Source: Sphingomonas kyeonggiensis
Lineage (GTDB): Bacteria; Pseudomonadota; Alphaproteobacteria; Sphingomonadales; Sphingomonadaceae
DNA: 64,000 nt
Direction: 5' to 3'
NCBI RefSeq assembly: GCF_014196745.1
Contig: NZ_JACIEH010000003.1
Location: 1,178,001-1,242,000, forward strand
In this document: in pieces, positions 52,439 to 61,773 of the stretch
How positions within the stretch are numbered: position 1 is the first letter of the stretch
Layout of the letters: each line of letters starts with the position of its first letter
Notes under the pieces: model-generated
Databases searched by the model: none
What the model saw: only the letters and a program-made list of their open reading frames with translations
What the model was told of the DNA's origin: nothing
Made by a program: the position numbers and the translations under genes

Positions 52439-53383
52439 TCAGTCCCTGGCGGAGATGAATTCGGTCGTGCCGCCGATTCGCCGTGCAAGCTCCGCGGTCC
52501 AGGCTGGTTGCTGGGCAAGGCGGCGCGCCACGTTCCTGGTCACCATATGGGTGGTCGGGGGCGGCGGGGGAAGCCGTTCCATCCGCCGCAGCTCCGCACG
52601 CGCCTCGGCCCCTACAGGATCGGCGCGCAGCAATTCGGGCAGTGACGGGCGCAGGCGCCGCCGCACGATCTGCAGGAAGCCGAAGCCGTTCACCGCGGTC
52701 CGCTCGAAGGGCTGGGGCAAAGCGGCGTCAATCGCCTCGGCCACGGCGTTTCGCGCGCCCTTGCCCGACAGGGTGGGGAAATCGATGCCGATCGAGCCGG
52801 CGATGCCGTGCCGCTCGATCGCCCGCGCGACCGCATGCGCCGCCGCGACCGCCAGCGTGTCGAGCGGCCCGTTGCCGTCGACGTCGAACAGCGCCATCGC
52901 CGGCGTTGGAGAGAGGCGCAGCGCGCCGCCGGCAAAACCGATCTCGCCGGTGATCGCCTCGTCGAGCACCTCCGACCATCCGGCTTCCTCCAGCGCATCC
53001 GGCTCGTGCGCGCGCAGCGTGCGGACGGGCAGGCGGGTGGCGGTGATCCGCTCGAGCAGGGTCGGTCCGTCAGACAGCGGCTCGTCGCTCGGCACCGCCT
53101 TGGGCAGCTTTGCGCGGCCGGGCTCGGGGATCGCCTCGCGCGTGATCTTCACGCGCAGCTTCGCGCCTTGCGTGACCGCCTTCGGGATATGGTCGCACAG
53201 CGCCTCGCCGCCGCCGTCGAGCGCGATCAGCTTGGCGGCCTTGTCGACCAGCCGCGCCTCCAGCACCGCATCGACGCGCGGGCTCGTGCCCTCGAGCTCG
53301 ATCCGGGCCTTCCAGATGCCGCCGCGCGAGACCAGCGCGGCGCGGTTCTCGCCGATCCCGGCCTCGTAGAGCCACTCAGCCAA
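52439..53383 (-). CDS. RNase E/G-like ribonuclease, short form
   Basis: 314 residues from a TTG at 53383 that overlaps the maf stop by eight bases; the product then begins (M)AEWLYEAGIGENRAALV, as in relatives. Conserved catalytic part: ALFDVDGNGPLDTLAVAAA with the two Asp residues in the DNase-I-like subdomain, GIDFPTLSGKGARNAV, and GFGFLQIVRRRLRPSL (equivalent to the FGL-EMSRQR block). It lacks the long C-terminal scaffold and the zinc-link domain of RNase E, as is common for the second, short enzyme in sphingomonads. Likely processes RNA. Confidence 0.85.
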   Translation of the reverse strand: MAEWLYEAGIGENRAALVSRGGIWKARIELEGTSPRVDAVLEARLVDKAAKLIALDGGGEALCDHIPKAVTQGAKLRVKITREAIPEPGRAKLPKAVPSDEPLSDGPTLLERITATRLPVRTLRAHEPDALEEAGWSEVLDEAITGEIGFAGGALRLSPTPAMALFDVDGNGPLDTLAVAAAHAVARAIERHGIAGSIGIDFPTLSGKGARNAVAEAIDAALPQPFERTAVNGFGFLQIVRRRLRPSLPELLRADPVGAEARAELRRMERLPPPPPTTHMVTRNVARRLAQQPAWTAELARRIGGTTEFISARD

Positions 53384-53945
53384 GCAGGAGGCCTGCCGAT
53401 TCGAGCAGCGCCCGCGTCTCGAACACGGGCAAGCCGACCACGCCGGAATGGCTGCCGGCAAGATAGCGGACAAAGGCTTCTGCCTTGCCCTGGATGGCAT
53501 AGCCGCCCGCCTTGCCCATGCCTTCACCGCTGGCGACGTACCGGTCGATCTCGGCATCGGTCAGCCGCTTGAAGGTGACGATCGTGTCGGAGATGCGCGT
53601 ACGGGCCTTGCCGTCGGTGCCGATCAGGCAGATCGCGGAAAGGCAGTGGTGGCGCCGGCCGGAGAGCAGGCCGAGCATGCGGCGCAGGTCCGCTTCGTCC
53701 TCGGGCTTGCCCAGGATGCGCTTGCCGACCGCGATGGTGGTGTCGCCGGCCAGGACGATCTCGTCCGTGGCCCGTTCCACCGCATGCGCCTTGTCGATCG
53801 CGACGCGCAGCACATAGGCGCGCGGGCTCTCGCCCGGGCGGACATCCTCGTCCACGTCCGGAGCGGCGACGCGCGCGGGCTCGGCGCCGATCCGCCTGAG
53901 CAGATCGAGCCGACGCGGCGATGTGGAGGCAAGTACGAGCCGCAC
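53376..53945 (-). CDS. maf: Maf-like nucleoside triphosphate pyrophosphatase
   Basis: 189 residues. Hydrolyses non-canonical or modified nucleotides to monophosphates. RLVLASTSPRRLDLLRRIG is the Maf opening; DEIVLAGDTTIAVGKRILGKPED carries the catalytic Asp; YAIQGKAEAFVRYLAGSHSGVVGLPV is the C-terminal signature. Downstream of infA, as in many alphaproteobacteria. A terminal overlap of eight bases links it to the RNase gene. Confidence 0.94.
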   Translation of the reverse strand: MRLVLASTSPRRLDLLRRIGAEPARVAAPDVDEDVRPGESPRAYVLRVAIDKAHAVERATDEIVLAGDTTIAVGKRILGKPEDEADLRRMLGLLSGRRHHCLSAICLIGTDGKARTRISDTIVTFKRLTDAEIDRYVASGEGMGKAGGYAIQGKAEAFVRYLAGSHSGVVGLPVFETRALLESAGLLLG

Positions 53946-53957
53946 GTAGCGGACCGC

Positions 53958-54176
53958 TTATTTGAAGCGGTAGGTGATACGGCCCTTGGTCAGGTCGTAG
54001 GGCGTGAGCTCGACGAGCACTTCGTCGCCCACCAGCACGCGGATGCGGTTCTTGCGCATCTTGCCGGCGGTATGGCCGAGAATCTCATGGTCGTTCTCGA
54101 GCCGAACACGGAACATGGCGTTGGGCAAAAGCTCAACGACCTGGCCCCGCATTTCAAGCAGTTCTTCTTTGGCCAA
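53958..54176 (-). CDS. infA: Translation initiation factor IF-1
   Basis: 72 residues, the standard length. MAKEELLEMRGQVVELLPNA, MFRVRLENDHEILGHTAGKMRK and NRIRVLVGDEVLVELTPYD are unmistakable OB-fold IF-1. Binds the A site of the 30S subunit with IF-2 and IF-3. First gene of the infA-maf-RNase-yacG run; promoter in 54177-54372. Confidence 0.97.
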   Translation of the reverse strand: MAKEELLEMRGQVVELLPNAMFRVRLENDHEILGHTAGKMRKNRIRVLVGDEVLVELTPYDLTKGRITYRFK

Positions 54177-54372
54177 AAATATGCCTCTCTAGTCAGCGCG
54201 CGCTTAAAGTGGCGGTGCCTTTACAGCGCAAGACGGGAAAAGGAAAGGCGGAGAACCGGATGAGGTTCCCCGCCTTGCACCGATATGGGGTGCGGGGGTG
54301 GGATTGTCAGCCGGCGGGGCGGGGATTTTCGCTGTGGAGCCAAACCATCTTTCGATGGGGGCTCTTCTTGCT

Positions 54373-54393
54373 CCCCTCCCTGCAAGGGAGGGG
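54373..54393. repeat. CCCCTCCC hairpin element
   Basis: CCCCTCCC-TGCAA-GGGAGGGG, eight perfect pairs, in the 285-base gap between the infA start and the porin stop. Short C/G-rich dyads of this look recur between genes in sphingomonad genomes, and this may be one such dispersed element or a terminator for the porin gene. Only one copy was noticed in this window. Confidence 0.45.
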
Positions 54394-54461
54394 ACGTTCG
54401 CCGGGGAACAGGGACGCACGGGAAGCTGGGCGGCGGAGCGCGCAGGGCCCCGCCACCCCAC

Positions 54462-55856
54462 TCAGAAGCTGTACTTGGCGATCATCTCGAAGCGGTCGAG
54501 CACGCCGTGCGCGCCGGAGACCAGTTCGCGGCGGCCGTGGCGGAACTCCACACCGAGGTCGACCGGCCTGATCGGCGAGTAGAAGAGGTTGGCCGAGCCG
54601 CTCCACGATTGCGCGGTGGCGGCCGGATCGACCAGCCCGGCCGGATAGTCGGCACTCTGGTAGCTGGCCATCAGCGTGGAGCGCAAAGTGCCGGTCCAGC
54701 CGAGGCGCAGTGCGGCGAATCCGGCGGTGACGTCCACCGTCTCCAGCCGGATCCGCCCGGCACTGGCCGCCATCATCGCATCGGGCACCAGGTTGAGGCC
54801 GACATAGCGGCCGATGCCGCTGCCATGCGTCGCCATGAAGCGCAGGTCGTGGCGGCCGTTCGGGCCGAAGGGCAGCTTGCCGGCCAGCGATACGCCCCAG
54901 CCGGTGGCGTCGGCGTCGTTGTTGGCGCCCGCCACGGTCAGCTTGCGTGCCAGGCCGGCCAGCGAAAGCTCGCTCCTGCCCAGCTTCCAGTTCAGCCGTG
55001 CGGTGCCGTCGGGCAGGCGATCAGTGTCGTTCTCGACCAGCGCGCCGCCGACCGAGGCGCTCATCGTCGCCGGGTTCTCGGCCGACACCGACAGGCTGAG
55101 CGTTGGGCTCAGCTTCATCGTGTAGCGCAGCTGCGACTGGCGGATGAAGACGGTGCCTTCGCTCGGCCCGAGATAGTCGGTGGTCTCGGGCAGCGCCGCG
55201 ATATACTGGAAGTTGGTCCATTCCTGGCCCGCCAGGAACCCGTCGAACTGGATGAAGGCGCGGCGCAGCGCGGGGTTATAGGCGTTGACGATGCGCTGGT
55301 TGCCGGCGCCGAAACCGGTCTGGAAATCGGTCTCGACCAGGCCCGACAAAGTGTGGCCGCCCACCGGCGTGCTTGCCGCGATGACGATGCGCGACTGCTT
55401 GGCATGCGTCTCGAAATCGGTGCCGCCCGAACGGCCGCCGATCGGGATCGCGCCGGGGACGTAGAAGTCGCGCCCGATCGTGTTGGTGGCGATCGTGCCC
55501 CCGCTGGTGTGGCTGAACGACGCGACCGTCTTGAAGAAGCCGCTGATCTTCACGCTCGGGCCGTCGCCCGCCGGGCGCGGTGCCGGGGCGGGCGGGTGCG
55601 TGACCGTCGCCGCGGAGGGGGCGGCGGCGACGGTCACGGGGCGGGCCAGCGGCGCGGGGGCAACCGCGCCGACGTTCCTGGCCCGCTCGGCAGCAAGGGC
55701 GCTGCGGAGCTCTGCGACTTCGGCATCGAGCGCGCCCAGACGCGCTTCGAGCGCCTTGAACCGGTCGCTGTCGGTCTGCTGGGCGAGGGCCGGGGTGGCC
55801 CAGGCGCCAGCGATGGTTCCGGCAAGCAGGGCCGGCGCGAATTTGCGCGAGAACAT
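54462..55856 (-). CDS. DcaP-like outer-membrane porin
   Basis: 464 residues from ATG at 55856; signal peptide MFSRKFAPALLAG to TPALAQ. Then a coiled-coil segment (RFKALEARLGALDAEVAELRSAL, about 28-60), a Pro/Ala-rich linker, and a beta-barrel opening KISGFFKTVASFSHTSG and ending in Phe. Coiled coil plus barrel is the build of DcaP-type trimeric porins for small organic acids. Open frame upstream into the chemoreceptor is a shadow. The chemoreceptor gene ends 77 bases upstream. Confidence 0.85.
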   Translation of the reverse strand: MFSRKFAPALLAGTIAGAWATPALAQQTDSDRFKALEARLGALDAEVAELRSALAAERARNVGAVAPAPLARPVTVAAAPSAATVTHPPAPAPRPAGDGPSVKISGFFKTVASFSHTSGGTIATNTIGRDFYVPGAIPIGGRSGGTDFETHAKQSRIVIAASTPVGGHTLSGLVETDFQTGFGAGNQRIVNAYNPALRRAFIQFDGFLAGQEWTNFQYIAALPETTDYLGPSEGTVFIRQSQLRYTMKLSPTLSLSVSAENPATMSASVGGALVENDTDRLPDGTARLNWKLGRSELSLAGLARKLTVAGANNDADATGWGVSLAGKLPFGPNGRHDLRFMATHGSGIGRYVGLNLVPDAMMAASAGRIRLETVDVTAGFAALRLGWTGTLRSTLMASYQSADYPAGLVDPAATAQSWSGSANLFYSPIRPVDLGVEFRHGRRELVSGAHGVLDRFEMIAKYSF

Positions 55857-55933
55857 GGGAGAGTCCTTAGTTTGGAAGCTGGTTTCCGGCTGGCCGGGTG
55901 ATCCTCGCCCAGAAGGGGGAGGAATGAAGGCCC

Positions 55934-57772
55934 CTAGAAGCTGGCCCAGTCGCCGGCGTCGGCGGTTGCCTTGGCGATCGGCATCGCAGCGGGGCGCGGC
56001 TTCGCGACAGGTGCCGGCTTGGCCACCGCCCGCACCGCGCGCGGCGCATCTTCGGTGCGGAACTGCGCGGCGCGATCGGCAAGGTGATCGACTTCGCCCG
56101 AGAGACTGCGTGCCGCGGCCGAGGTCTCTTCCACCATTGCCGCATTCTGCTGGGTCGAGGTGTCCATCGCCGAGACGACCGAGGCGATCTCGCCGATCGT
56201 GCTCGACTGGGCGCGATTGTCCTCGGCCATCTTGGCGACCAGCTCGTGCACCTGCTCGACGCTGCTCGAGATGTCGGCCAGCGCGCCATCGACTTCGCGC
56301 ACCCGGTCGACTGCCGAGACGATGTCGGTCTGGGTGGCAGTCAGCTGGTCGCGGGCGCGCCCGGCCTCTTCCTCGGAGCGCATCGCCAGCGCGGAGACCA
56401 GGTCGGCGACGACCGCGAAGCCGCGGCCCGCCTCGCCGGCACGACCTGCCTCGACCGCGGCGTTCATCGCAAGGACACGGGTCTGGAAGGCGATCTTGTC
56501 GAGGCCCTCGATCACGCTGTCGATGCCCTTCGAGCTGTCTGCGACGCGGGTCATTGCCTGCACCGCTTCCTCGGCGACCGCGCGGCCACCCGAGACGGTG
56601 CTGATCGCGCCATCGGCCTGGGCCACGGTGCGGGTCGAGGCTTCGCTCGAGCTTTCCAGCCGGCCGCGCATCTGGGTGAGCGAGGCGGAGGTTTCCTCCA
56701 GGCTCGCCGCATTGGCTTCGGTGCGCCGCGCCAGATCTTCCGAGGCCGAGGCGATCTCGCTCGCGCCGGTGCGGATCGCCACCGCGGCGGTGGAAAGCGC
56801 GCCGATCAGGTCGCGCAGGTTGCCGACGGCCTTGTTGTAGTTGGACTTTAACGTGCCATAGGAGGGCGGGAACTCGGCCTTGATCTCGGCGGTCAGGTCG
56901 CCTTCGGACAGATGGCCGAGCTGCTGCGAGACGGTGTCGACGACGAACTGCTGCTCGGCATCGGACTTGGCCTTGGCGGCTTCGGCGCGCTCCTTGGCGA
57001 CGGCGGCTTCGCGGAACACTTCCAGCGCGCCGGCCATCTCGCCGATCTCGTCGCCGCGGTTCAGGCCGGGGATCGCGCTGTCCTTGTCGCCATCGGCCAG
57101 GCCGCGCATGCGCCGCGTGATCGCGACCAGCGGCAGCTTGATCGTGCGGCCGAGCATGAAGGCCATGGCGTTGACCAGCAGGATCACGACCAGCGCGATG
57201 CCGCCCTGGCGCCATGCCGCAGCGCCTACCGCAGCCTGCACGTCATCGACATAGACGCCGCTGCCGACCACCCAGCCCCAGGGCGCGAAGCCCTTCACGA
57301 ACGAGATCTTGGGCTGCGGCTTCTCGCTGCCAGGCTTGGGCCAGCTATAGTCGACAAAGCCCTCGCCCTTGGCACGGACGACATCGACCATCGAGGTGAA
57401 CACCGGCACGCCGTTCGGATCCTTGGTGCCCGACACGTCCTGGCCGACCAGCGCCTTGTTCATCGGGTGCATCAGCATCCGCGGCTGCATGTCGTTGATC
57501 CAGAAATATTCCTTGCCGGAATAGCGCATCGCCGAGACGGCCTGCAGCGCAGCCGCCTGCGCCTGGGCGCGGCTCATCCGCCCGGCCTGCTCCTCGGCCT
57601 GGTAATGGGCGATCGTGCTGTAGGCGACTTCCACCGTCTTGCGCGTCTGGTCGGCGATGCCGCTGCGCATCACGCTGCTCAGCTGCATCAGCGACAGCAC
57701 CGTGACGAGGACCAGCCCCAGGAACGAGGCCACACCGATCAGGTTGACCCTTGCACCAATCTTCAATCGCAC
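55934..57772 (-). CDS. Methyl-accepting chemotaxis protein with Cache sensor domain
   Basis: About 612 residues from GTG at 57772, which gives RLKIGARVNLIG right before TM1 and sits seven bases after AAGGGA; a GTG at 57775, ATG at 57805 and GTG at 57820 are alternatives. TM1, an sCache_2-type sensor (YFWINDMQPRMLMHPMNKAL, GWVVGSGVYVDD), TM2, HAMP, methylation helices, and hairpin IAFQTRVLAMNAAVEAGRAG. The usual Glu-Val-Arg after VVAD is Leu-Val-Ser. The C-terminus DWASF resembles a CheR-tethering pentapeptide. No che genes are near. Confidence 0.9.
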   Translation of the reverse strand: MRLKIGARVNLIGVASFLGLVLVTVLSLMQLSSVMRSGIADQTRKTVEVAYSTIAHYQAEEQAGRMSRAQAQAAALQAVSAMRYSGKEYFWINDMQPRMLMHPMNKALVGQDVSGTKDPNGVPVFTSMVDVVRAKGEGFVDYSWPKPGSEKPQPKISFVKGFAPWGWVVGSGVYVDDVQAAVGAAAWRQGGIALVVILLVNAMAFMLGRTIKLPLVAITRRMRGLADGDKDSAIPGLNRGDEIGEMAGALEVFREAAVAKERAEAAKAKSDAEQQFVVDTVSQQLGHLSEGDLTAEIKAEFPPSYGTLKSNYNKAVGNLRDLIGALSTAAVAIRTGASEIASASEDLARRTEANAASLEETSASLTQMRGRLESSSEASTRTVAQADGAISTVSGGRAVAEEAVQAMTRVADSSKGIDSVIEGLDKIAFQTRVLAMNAAVEAGRAGEAGRGFAVVADLVSALAMRSEEEAGRARDQLTATQTDIVSAVDRVREVDGALADISSSVEQVHELVAKMAEDNRAQSSTIGEIASVVSAMDTSTQQNAAMVEETSAAARSLSGEVDHLADRAAQFRTEDAPRAVRAVAKPAPVAKPRPAAMPIAKATADAGDWASF

Positions 57773-58068
57773 CACCGGATCCCTTTTTTCCTGTTTCGGG
57801 ATCATTATAGGCGGCGGCACAGATGCAGTTTTTGCAACTGCTCCGGCGGGCGTTCGGGGTGGTGTATCGGTAAATCACGTAATTTCAGAGTTTTACCGCC
57901 GAGATGTCTAACGCGGTGCGGCAGGAATTACGAAATTTACGTACGTATTCTTACGGAGGGCTTTGTGGCAAACCATTGCTGGAAAAGCGAAAAATCGGCC
58001 CTCCGGGGCGGCGATGTCGCTTTTTGCAATCGCGAAGTGGCGGCACGATCCCGCCCCGATCGGGCATG
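57773..58068. other. Intergenic region upstream of the chemoreceptor
   Basis: About 300 bases with no gene. AT-rich patches near 57878-57905 and 57925-57960 stand out, including a TACGTACGTA self-complementary decamer at about 57941. They probably contain the chemoreceptor promoter. No canonical sigma-28 elements were recognised. Confidence 0.4.
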
Positions 58069-58099
58069 AAAAAGGGCCGCCGGATCGCGCCAGCGGCCC
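58069..58099 (-). terminator. Intrinsic terminator of hppA
   Basis: Ten-pair stem on the minus strand (58099-58090 with 58083-58074, one wobble) around CGCGAT, followed by TTTTT (58073-58069). It starts 18 bases after the hppA stop. This is the clearest rho-independent terminator in the window. Confidence 0.85.
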
Positions 58100-58117
58100 C
58101 AGTTCCAATGGCTCGGA

Positions 58118-60298
58118 TCAGCCCGCGGCGTGGCCCGCCAGGGCCGCGAGCAGCAGCAGCGCCACGATGTTGGTGATCTTGATCATCGGGTTCACGGCCG
58201 GGCCCGCGGTGTCCTTGTAGGGATCGCCCACGGTGTCGCCGGTCACCGCTGCCTTATGGGCTTCCGATCCCTTGCCGCCATAATTGCCGTCCTCGATGTA
58301 CTTCTTGGCATTGTCCCAGGCGCCGCCGCCCGAGGTCATCGAGATGGCGACGAACAGGCCTGAGACGATCACGCCGAGCAGCATCGCGCCGACGGCGGCG
58401 AAGCCCTGGCCCTGGCCCGCGACGGCGGTGATGATGAAGTAGATCGCGATCGGGCTGAGCACCGGCAGCAGCGAGGGCAGGATCATTTCCTTGATCGCCG
58501 CCTTGGTGACGATGTCCACGGTGCGGGCATAATTGGGGCGGCTGGTGCCGGCCATGATGCCCTTGTCCTTGGCGAACTGGTCGCGGACGTCCTCCACCAC
58601 CGAACCGGCCGCGCGGCCGACGGCGGTCATGCCGAAGGCGCCGAACAGATAGGGCAGCAGCGCGCCGAGCAGCAGCCCGACGATCACGTATGGATTGCTC
58701 AGGGAGAAATCGACCCGCACGTCCGGGAAGAACTCCTTGAGGTCGGTCGTATAGGCGCCGAACAGCACCAGCGCGGCGAGTGCGGCCGAGCCGATCGCAT
58801 AGCCCTTGGTCACTGCCTTGGTGGTGTTGCCCACCGCGTCGAGCGCGTCGGTCTTGTGACGGACCTCGTCCTCCAGCCCTGCCATCTCGGCGATGCCGCC
58901 GGCATTGTCGGTCACCGGGCCATAGGCGTCGAGTGCGACGACCATGCCGGCCAGCGCCAGCAGCGACGTCGCGGCGAAGGCCACGCCGATGATGCCCGCG
59001 ATCTGGAACGCCGCGATCACCGCGACGACGATGACGAGCGTCGGCAGTGCGGTCGATTCGAGGCTGATCGCCAGGCCCTGGATCACGTTGGTGCCATGGC
59101 CGGTCACCGAAGCCTTGGCGATCGACTTGACCGGGCGATAGTTGGTGCCGGTGTAATATTCGGTGATCCACACCAGCAGGCCGGTCACCGCCAGGCCGAT
59201 CATCATGCAGATGAACAGGCTCATGCCGGTGAACTGCGCGCCGGAGGCCAGGCCAGCCGCCGCTTCGGGCGTGATCGAGTCGCTCGGCTCGAGGAAGGCG
59301 CTCGGGTCGACCGGCAGGCCGCCGATCACCGCGTGCATGTCGCCCAGCGTGTACTGGGTGGCGAACCAGATGGCGGGCACCGAGAGGATCGCGGTGGTCC
59401 AGAAGCCCTTGTAGAGCGCGCCCATGATCGACTGGCTCTTGCCCAGCCGGACCATGTAGGTGCCGATGATCGAGGTGATGATGCACACGCCGCCGACGAT
59501 CAGCGGCAGCGCCATCAGCTTGAGCAGCAGTTCGTCGGAGAGCCCCTTCACCAGCAGCGCCAGCGTGACCATGGTCAGGCCGATCGTGACGACATAGGTC
59601 TCGAACAGGTCGGCCGCCATGCCGGCGCAGTCGCCGACATTGTCGCCCACATTGTCGGCGATCACGGCCGGGTTGCGGGGGTCGTCCTCCGGGATGCCGG
59701 CCTCGACCTTGCCGACCAGGTCGGCGCCGACATCGGCGGCCTTGGTGAAGATGCCGCCGCCCAGGCGCGCGAAGATCGAGATCAGCGAGGCGCCCAGCGC
59801 GAGCGAGGTCAGCGCGAGGATCACCGCGCGCGAATTGGGCGCGAGACCGGCGGGGCCGACCAGGTACCAGAACAGCACGGCGATCGCGAGCAGGCCCAGG
59901 CCCGCCACGAACATGCCGGTGATCGCGCCCGAGCGGAAGGCAAGGGTCAGGCCGCCCTGCAGGCTGCCGCGCGCGGCCTCGGCGGTACGGACATTGGCGC
60001 GCACCGAGATGTTCATCCCGATGAAGCCGGCCGCGCCCGAAAGCACCGCGCCCAGCAGGAACGCCACCGTCGGCAGCGTACCCAGCGTGAAGAACACGAT
60101 CACGGCGACGATCACGCCCACGATGGCGATGGTCATATATTGCCGGCCGAGATAGGCCTTGGCGCCTTCCTGGATGGCAGCGGCGATGCTCTGCATCTTC
60201 TCGTTGCCCGCCGGCGCCTTCAGCACCTGCTGGCTGGTCAACAAGCCATAGAGCACTGCGAGCACGCCGCAGGCTATGGCGATGTACACAATCGTCAT
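58118..60298 (-). CDS. hppA: Membrane H+-translocating pyrophosphatase, potassium-independent type
   Basis: 726 residues, about sixteen membrane helices. Couples pyrophosphate hydrolysis to proton export. Catalytic loop: FTKAADVGADLVGKVEAGIPEDDPRNPAVIADNVGDNVGDCAGM with the Asp-rich magnesium sites; the second acidic region VTDNAGGIAEMAGLEDEVR; and the third with GDTVGDPYKDTAGPAVNPMIK. GNTTKA has Lys where potassium-dependent enzymes have Ala, marking the potassium-independent class. Monocistronic with a strong terminator. Confidence 0.96.
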   Translation of the reverse strand: MTIVYIAIACGVLAVLYGLLTSQQVLKAPAGNEKMQSIAAAIQEGAKAYLGRQYMTIAIVGVIVAVIVFFTLGTLPTVAFLLGAVLSGAAGFIGMNISVRANVRTAEAARGSLQGGLTLAFRSGAITGMFVAGLGLLAIAVLFWYLVGPAGLAPNSRAVILALTSLALGASLISIFARLGGGIFTKAADVGADLVGKVEAGIPEDDPRNPAVIADNVGDNVGDCAGMAADLFETYVVTIGLTMVTLALLVKGLSDELLLKLMALPLIVGGVCIITSIIGTYMVRLGKSQSIMGALYKGFWTTAILSVPAIWFATQYTLGDMHAVIGGLPVDPSAFLEPSDSITPEAAAGLASGAQFTGMSLFICMMIGLAVTGLLVWITEYYTGTNYRPVKSIAKASVTGHGTNVIQGLAISLESTALPTLVIVVAVIAAFQIAGIIGVAFAATSLLALAGMVVALDAYGPVTDNAGGIAEMAGLEDEVRHKTDALDAVGNTTKAVTKGYAIGSAALAALVLFGAYTTDLKEFFPDVRVDFSLSNPYVIVGLLLGALLPYLFGAFGMTAVGRAAGSVVEDVRDQFAKDKGIMAGTSRPNYARTVDIVTKAAIKEMILPSLLPVLSPIAIYFIITAVAGQGQGFAAVGAMLLGVIVSGLFVAISMTSGGGAWDNAKKYIEDGNYGGKGSEAHKAAVTGDTVGDPYKDTAGPAVNPMIKITNIVALLLLAALAGHAAG

Positions 60299-60409
60299 GC
60301 GTTCAAGCCCTTCCCCTATTGGATATCGAGCCGCGCCGGTCTGTGTCGCCGGTTTTAAAAGGCCCGGTATGGGGGAGGCTATCGAGGGGTTGGCTTCAGC
60401 GCAAGCCGC

Positions 60410-61252
60410 TCAGCGATGCTGATATCCGAGCGCGATTTCGGGAACCTGCCCGTCGAGCAGCAGGGGTGCCTTGCCCGGCCCCGCCATTTCGCCGATCCGC
60501 GCGGCCGGCACCGGCGGCACGAAACCGGGCGGAGCGGCGAACAGCAGCTCGTAATCGTCGCCCCAGGTGACCGCGCGCAGCGGCTCGGCGCCGGCGGCGA
60601 TCGGCACCCTGGCGAGGGTGATGTCGGCGGTGCAGCCGCTCGCCTCGGCCATGCGGCGGGCATCGAGCAGCAGTCCGTCGGACACGTCCATCATCGCGCT
60701 GACGTGCGGCGCCAGCGCCCGGCCGTCGTTTAGCCGCGGGCGGGGGTGCAGATAGGCGGTGCCGTGGCCGCTTTCGAATCCCAGCATCGCCGCGCCGAGC
60801 GGCCCGGTCACCCACAGCGCATCGCCCGGCCGCGCGCCGTCGCGCCGCGGCACCTGCGCGGTCGTCGCCCGCCCGATCGCGGTGCAGCCGAAGGTGGCGG
60901 GGGAAACCGAGATGGTATCCCCGCCGAGCAGCGGCACGTCATATTCGGTGAGGATCGCCCGCAGCCCCTCGACGAAGCGCTCGGCCTTCTCGACCAGCAC
61001 CGCGCCGATCAGCACGCCCAGCGGCTCGGCGCCCTTGGCGGCGAGGTCGGACAGGTTCACCGCGACCAGCTTCCAGGCGATGTCGAACGGGTCGGTGCCG
61101 GGGCGGTAGTGCACCCCCTCGGCGATCGCATCATGGGTGAGCACCAGCGTCTCGCCGCCAACCGCCAGGGTGGCGGTATCGTCGCGCAGCCCCTCCGCCC
61201 CGGGATGGAGCGGCAGGGTGCGCAAGGCGGCAATGAATTGGGCTTCGTTCAC
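60410..61252 (-). CDS. thiL: Thiamine-monophosphate kinase
   Basis: 280 residues from GTG at 61252, ten bases after the nusB stop. Phosphorylates thiamine phosphate to the active diphosphate. GLRDDTATLAVGGETLVLTHDAIAEGVHY (substrate and magnesium Asp residues), WKLVAVNLSDLAAKGAEPLG, LLGGDTISVSP, and MDVSDGLLLDARRMAEASG are all typical. The nusB-thiL order is common in alphaproteobacteria. A longer frame upstream exists but would overlap nusB. Confidence 0.95.
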   Translation of the reverse strand: MNEAQFIAALRTLPLHPGAEGLRDDTATLAVGGETLVLTHDAIAEGVHYRPGTDPFDIAWKLVAVNLSDLAAKGAEPLGVLIGAVLVEKAERFVEGLRAILTEYDVPLLGGDTISVSPATFGCTAIGRATTAQVPRRDGARPGDALWVTGPLGAAMLGFESGHGTAYLHPRPRLNDGRALAPHVSAMMDVSDGLLLDARRMAEASGCTADITLARVPIAAGAEPLRAVTWGDDYELLFAAPPGFVPPVPAARIGEMAGPGKAPLLLDGQVPEIALGYQHR

Positions 61253-61262
61253 CGCGTGGGGA

Positions 61263-61724
61263 TCAACCCCGCACTTCCTTGGCGACGGCATCGAGGATGC
61301 CGTTGACGAAGCCCTTTTCGCGGCGGTCGTAGAAGGCGTCGGTCACGTCGAGATACTCGCTGATCGCGGCGCCGACCGGCACGTCCTTGCGGGCCATCAG
61401 CTCATAGGTGCCGGCGCGCAGGATCTGGCGCATCGGCTTATCGAGCCGGTCGAGCGTCCAGTCGGCGGTCAGCTTGCCGGCGATGATCCGGTCGATCTCG
61501 TCGCGGCGCTCGCTCACCCCGGTGACGATGTCGTCGAAGAAGGCGATGTCCGCCTCGGCATATTCGACGTCCTCGATCGTCGCGCCCAGGCGATGATTGT
61601 GGAACTCGTGGAGCAGCGCGGGAATCGAGACCGACTCCATCTCGTGCTGGTACAGCGCCTGCACGGCGGCGAGACGCGCGGCTGCGCGCGCCTTGGAACG
61701 GGACTTTGCTTGATGGCTTGGCAT
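61263..61724 (-). CDS. nusB: Transcription antitermination factor NusB
   Basis: 153 residues from ATG at 61724 (longer in-frame start rejected as it would add a non-conserved Arg-rich tail). KARAAARLAAVQALYQHEME is the standard opening, followed by DIAFFDDIVTGV, LDKPMRQILRAGTYELM and EYLDVTDAFYDRREKGFVNGILDAVAKEVRG. Binds boxA RNA with NusE for rRNA antitermination. Confidence 0.95.
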   Translation of the reverse strand: MPSHQAKSRSKARAAARLAAVQALYQHEMESVSIPALLHEFHNHRLGATIEDVEYAEADIAFFDDIVTGVSERRDEIDRIIAGKLTADWTLDRLDKPMRQILRAGTYELMARKDVPVGAAISEYLDVTDAFYDRREKGFVNGILDAVAKEVRG

Positions 61725-61773
61725 TGGGCGCAGATAGTCGCGTGCGCCGCCAAAGGCAAAGGGGAGGATTCCC

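Noticed and set aside
58856..60358. Open frame of 500 codons antisense to hppA
   Set aside because: Dominated by Asp, His, Gln and Arg, typical of antisense to hydrophobic GC-rich genes.
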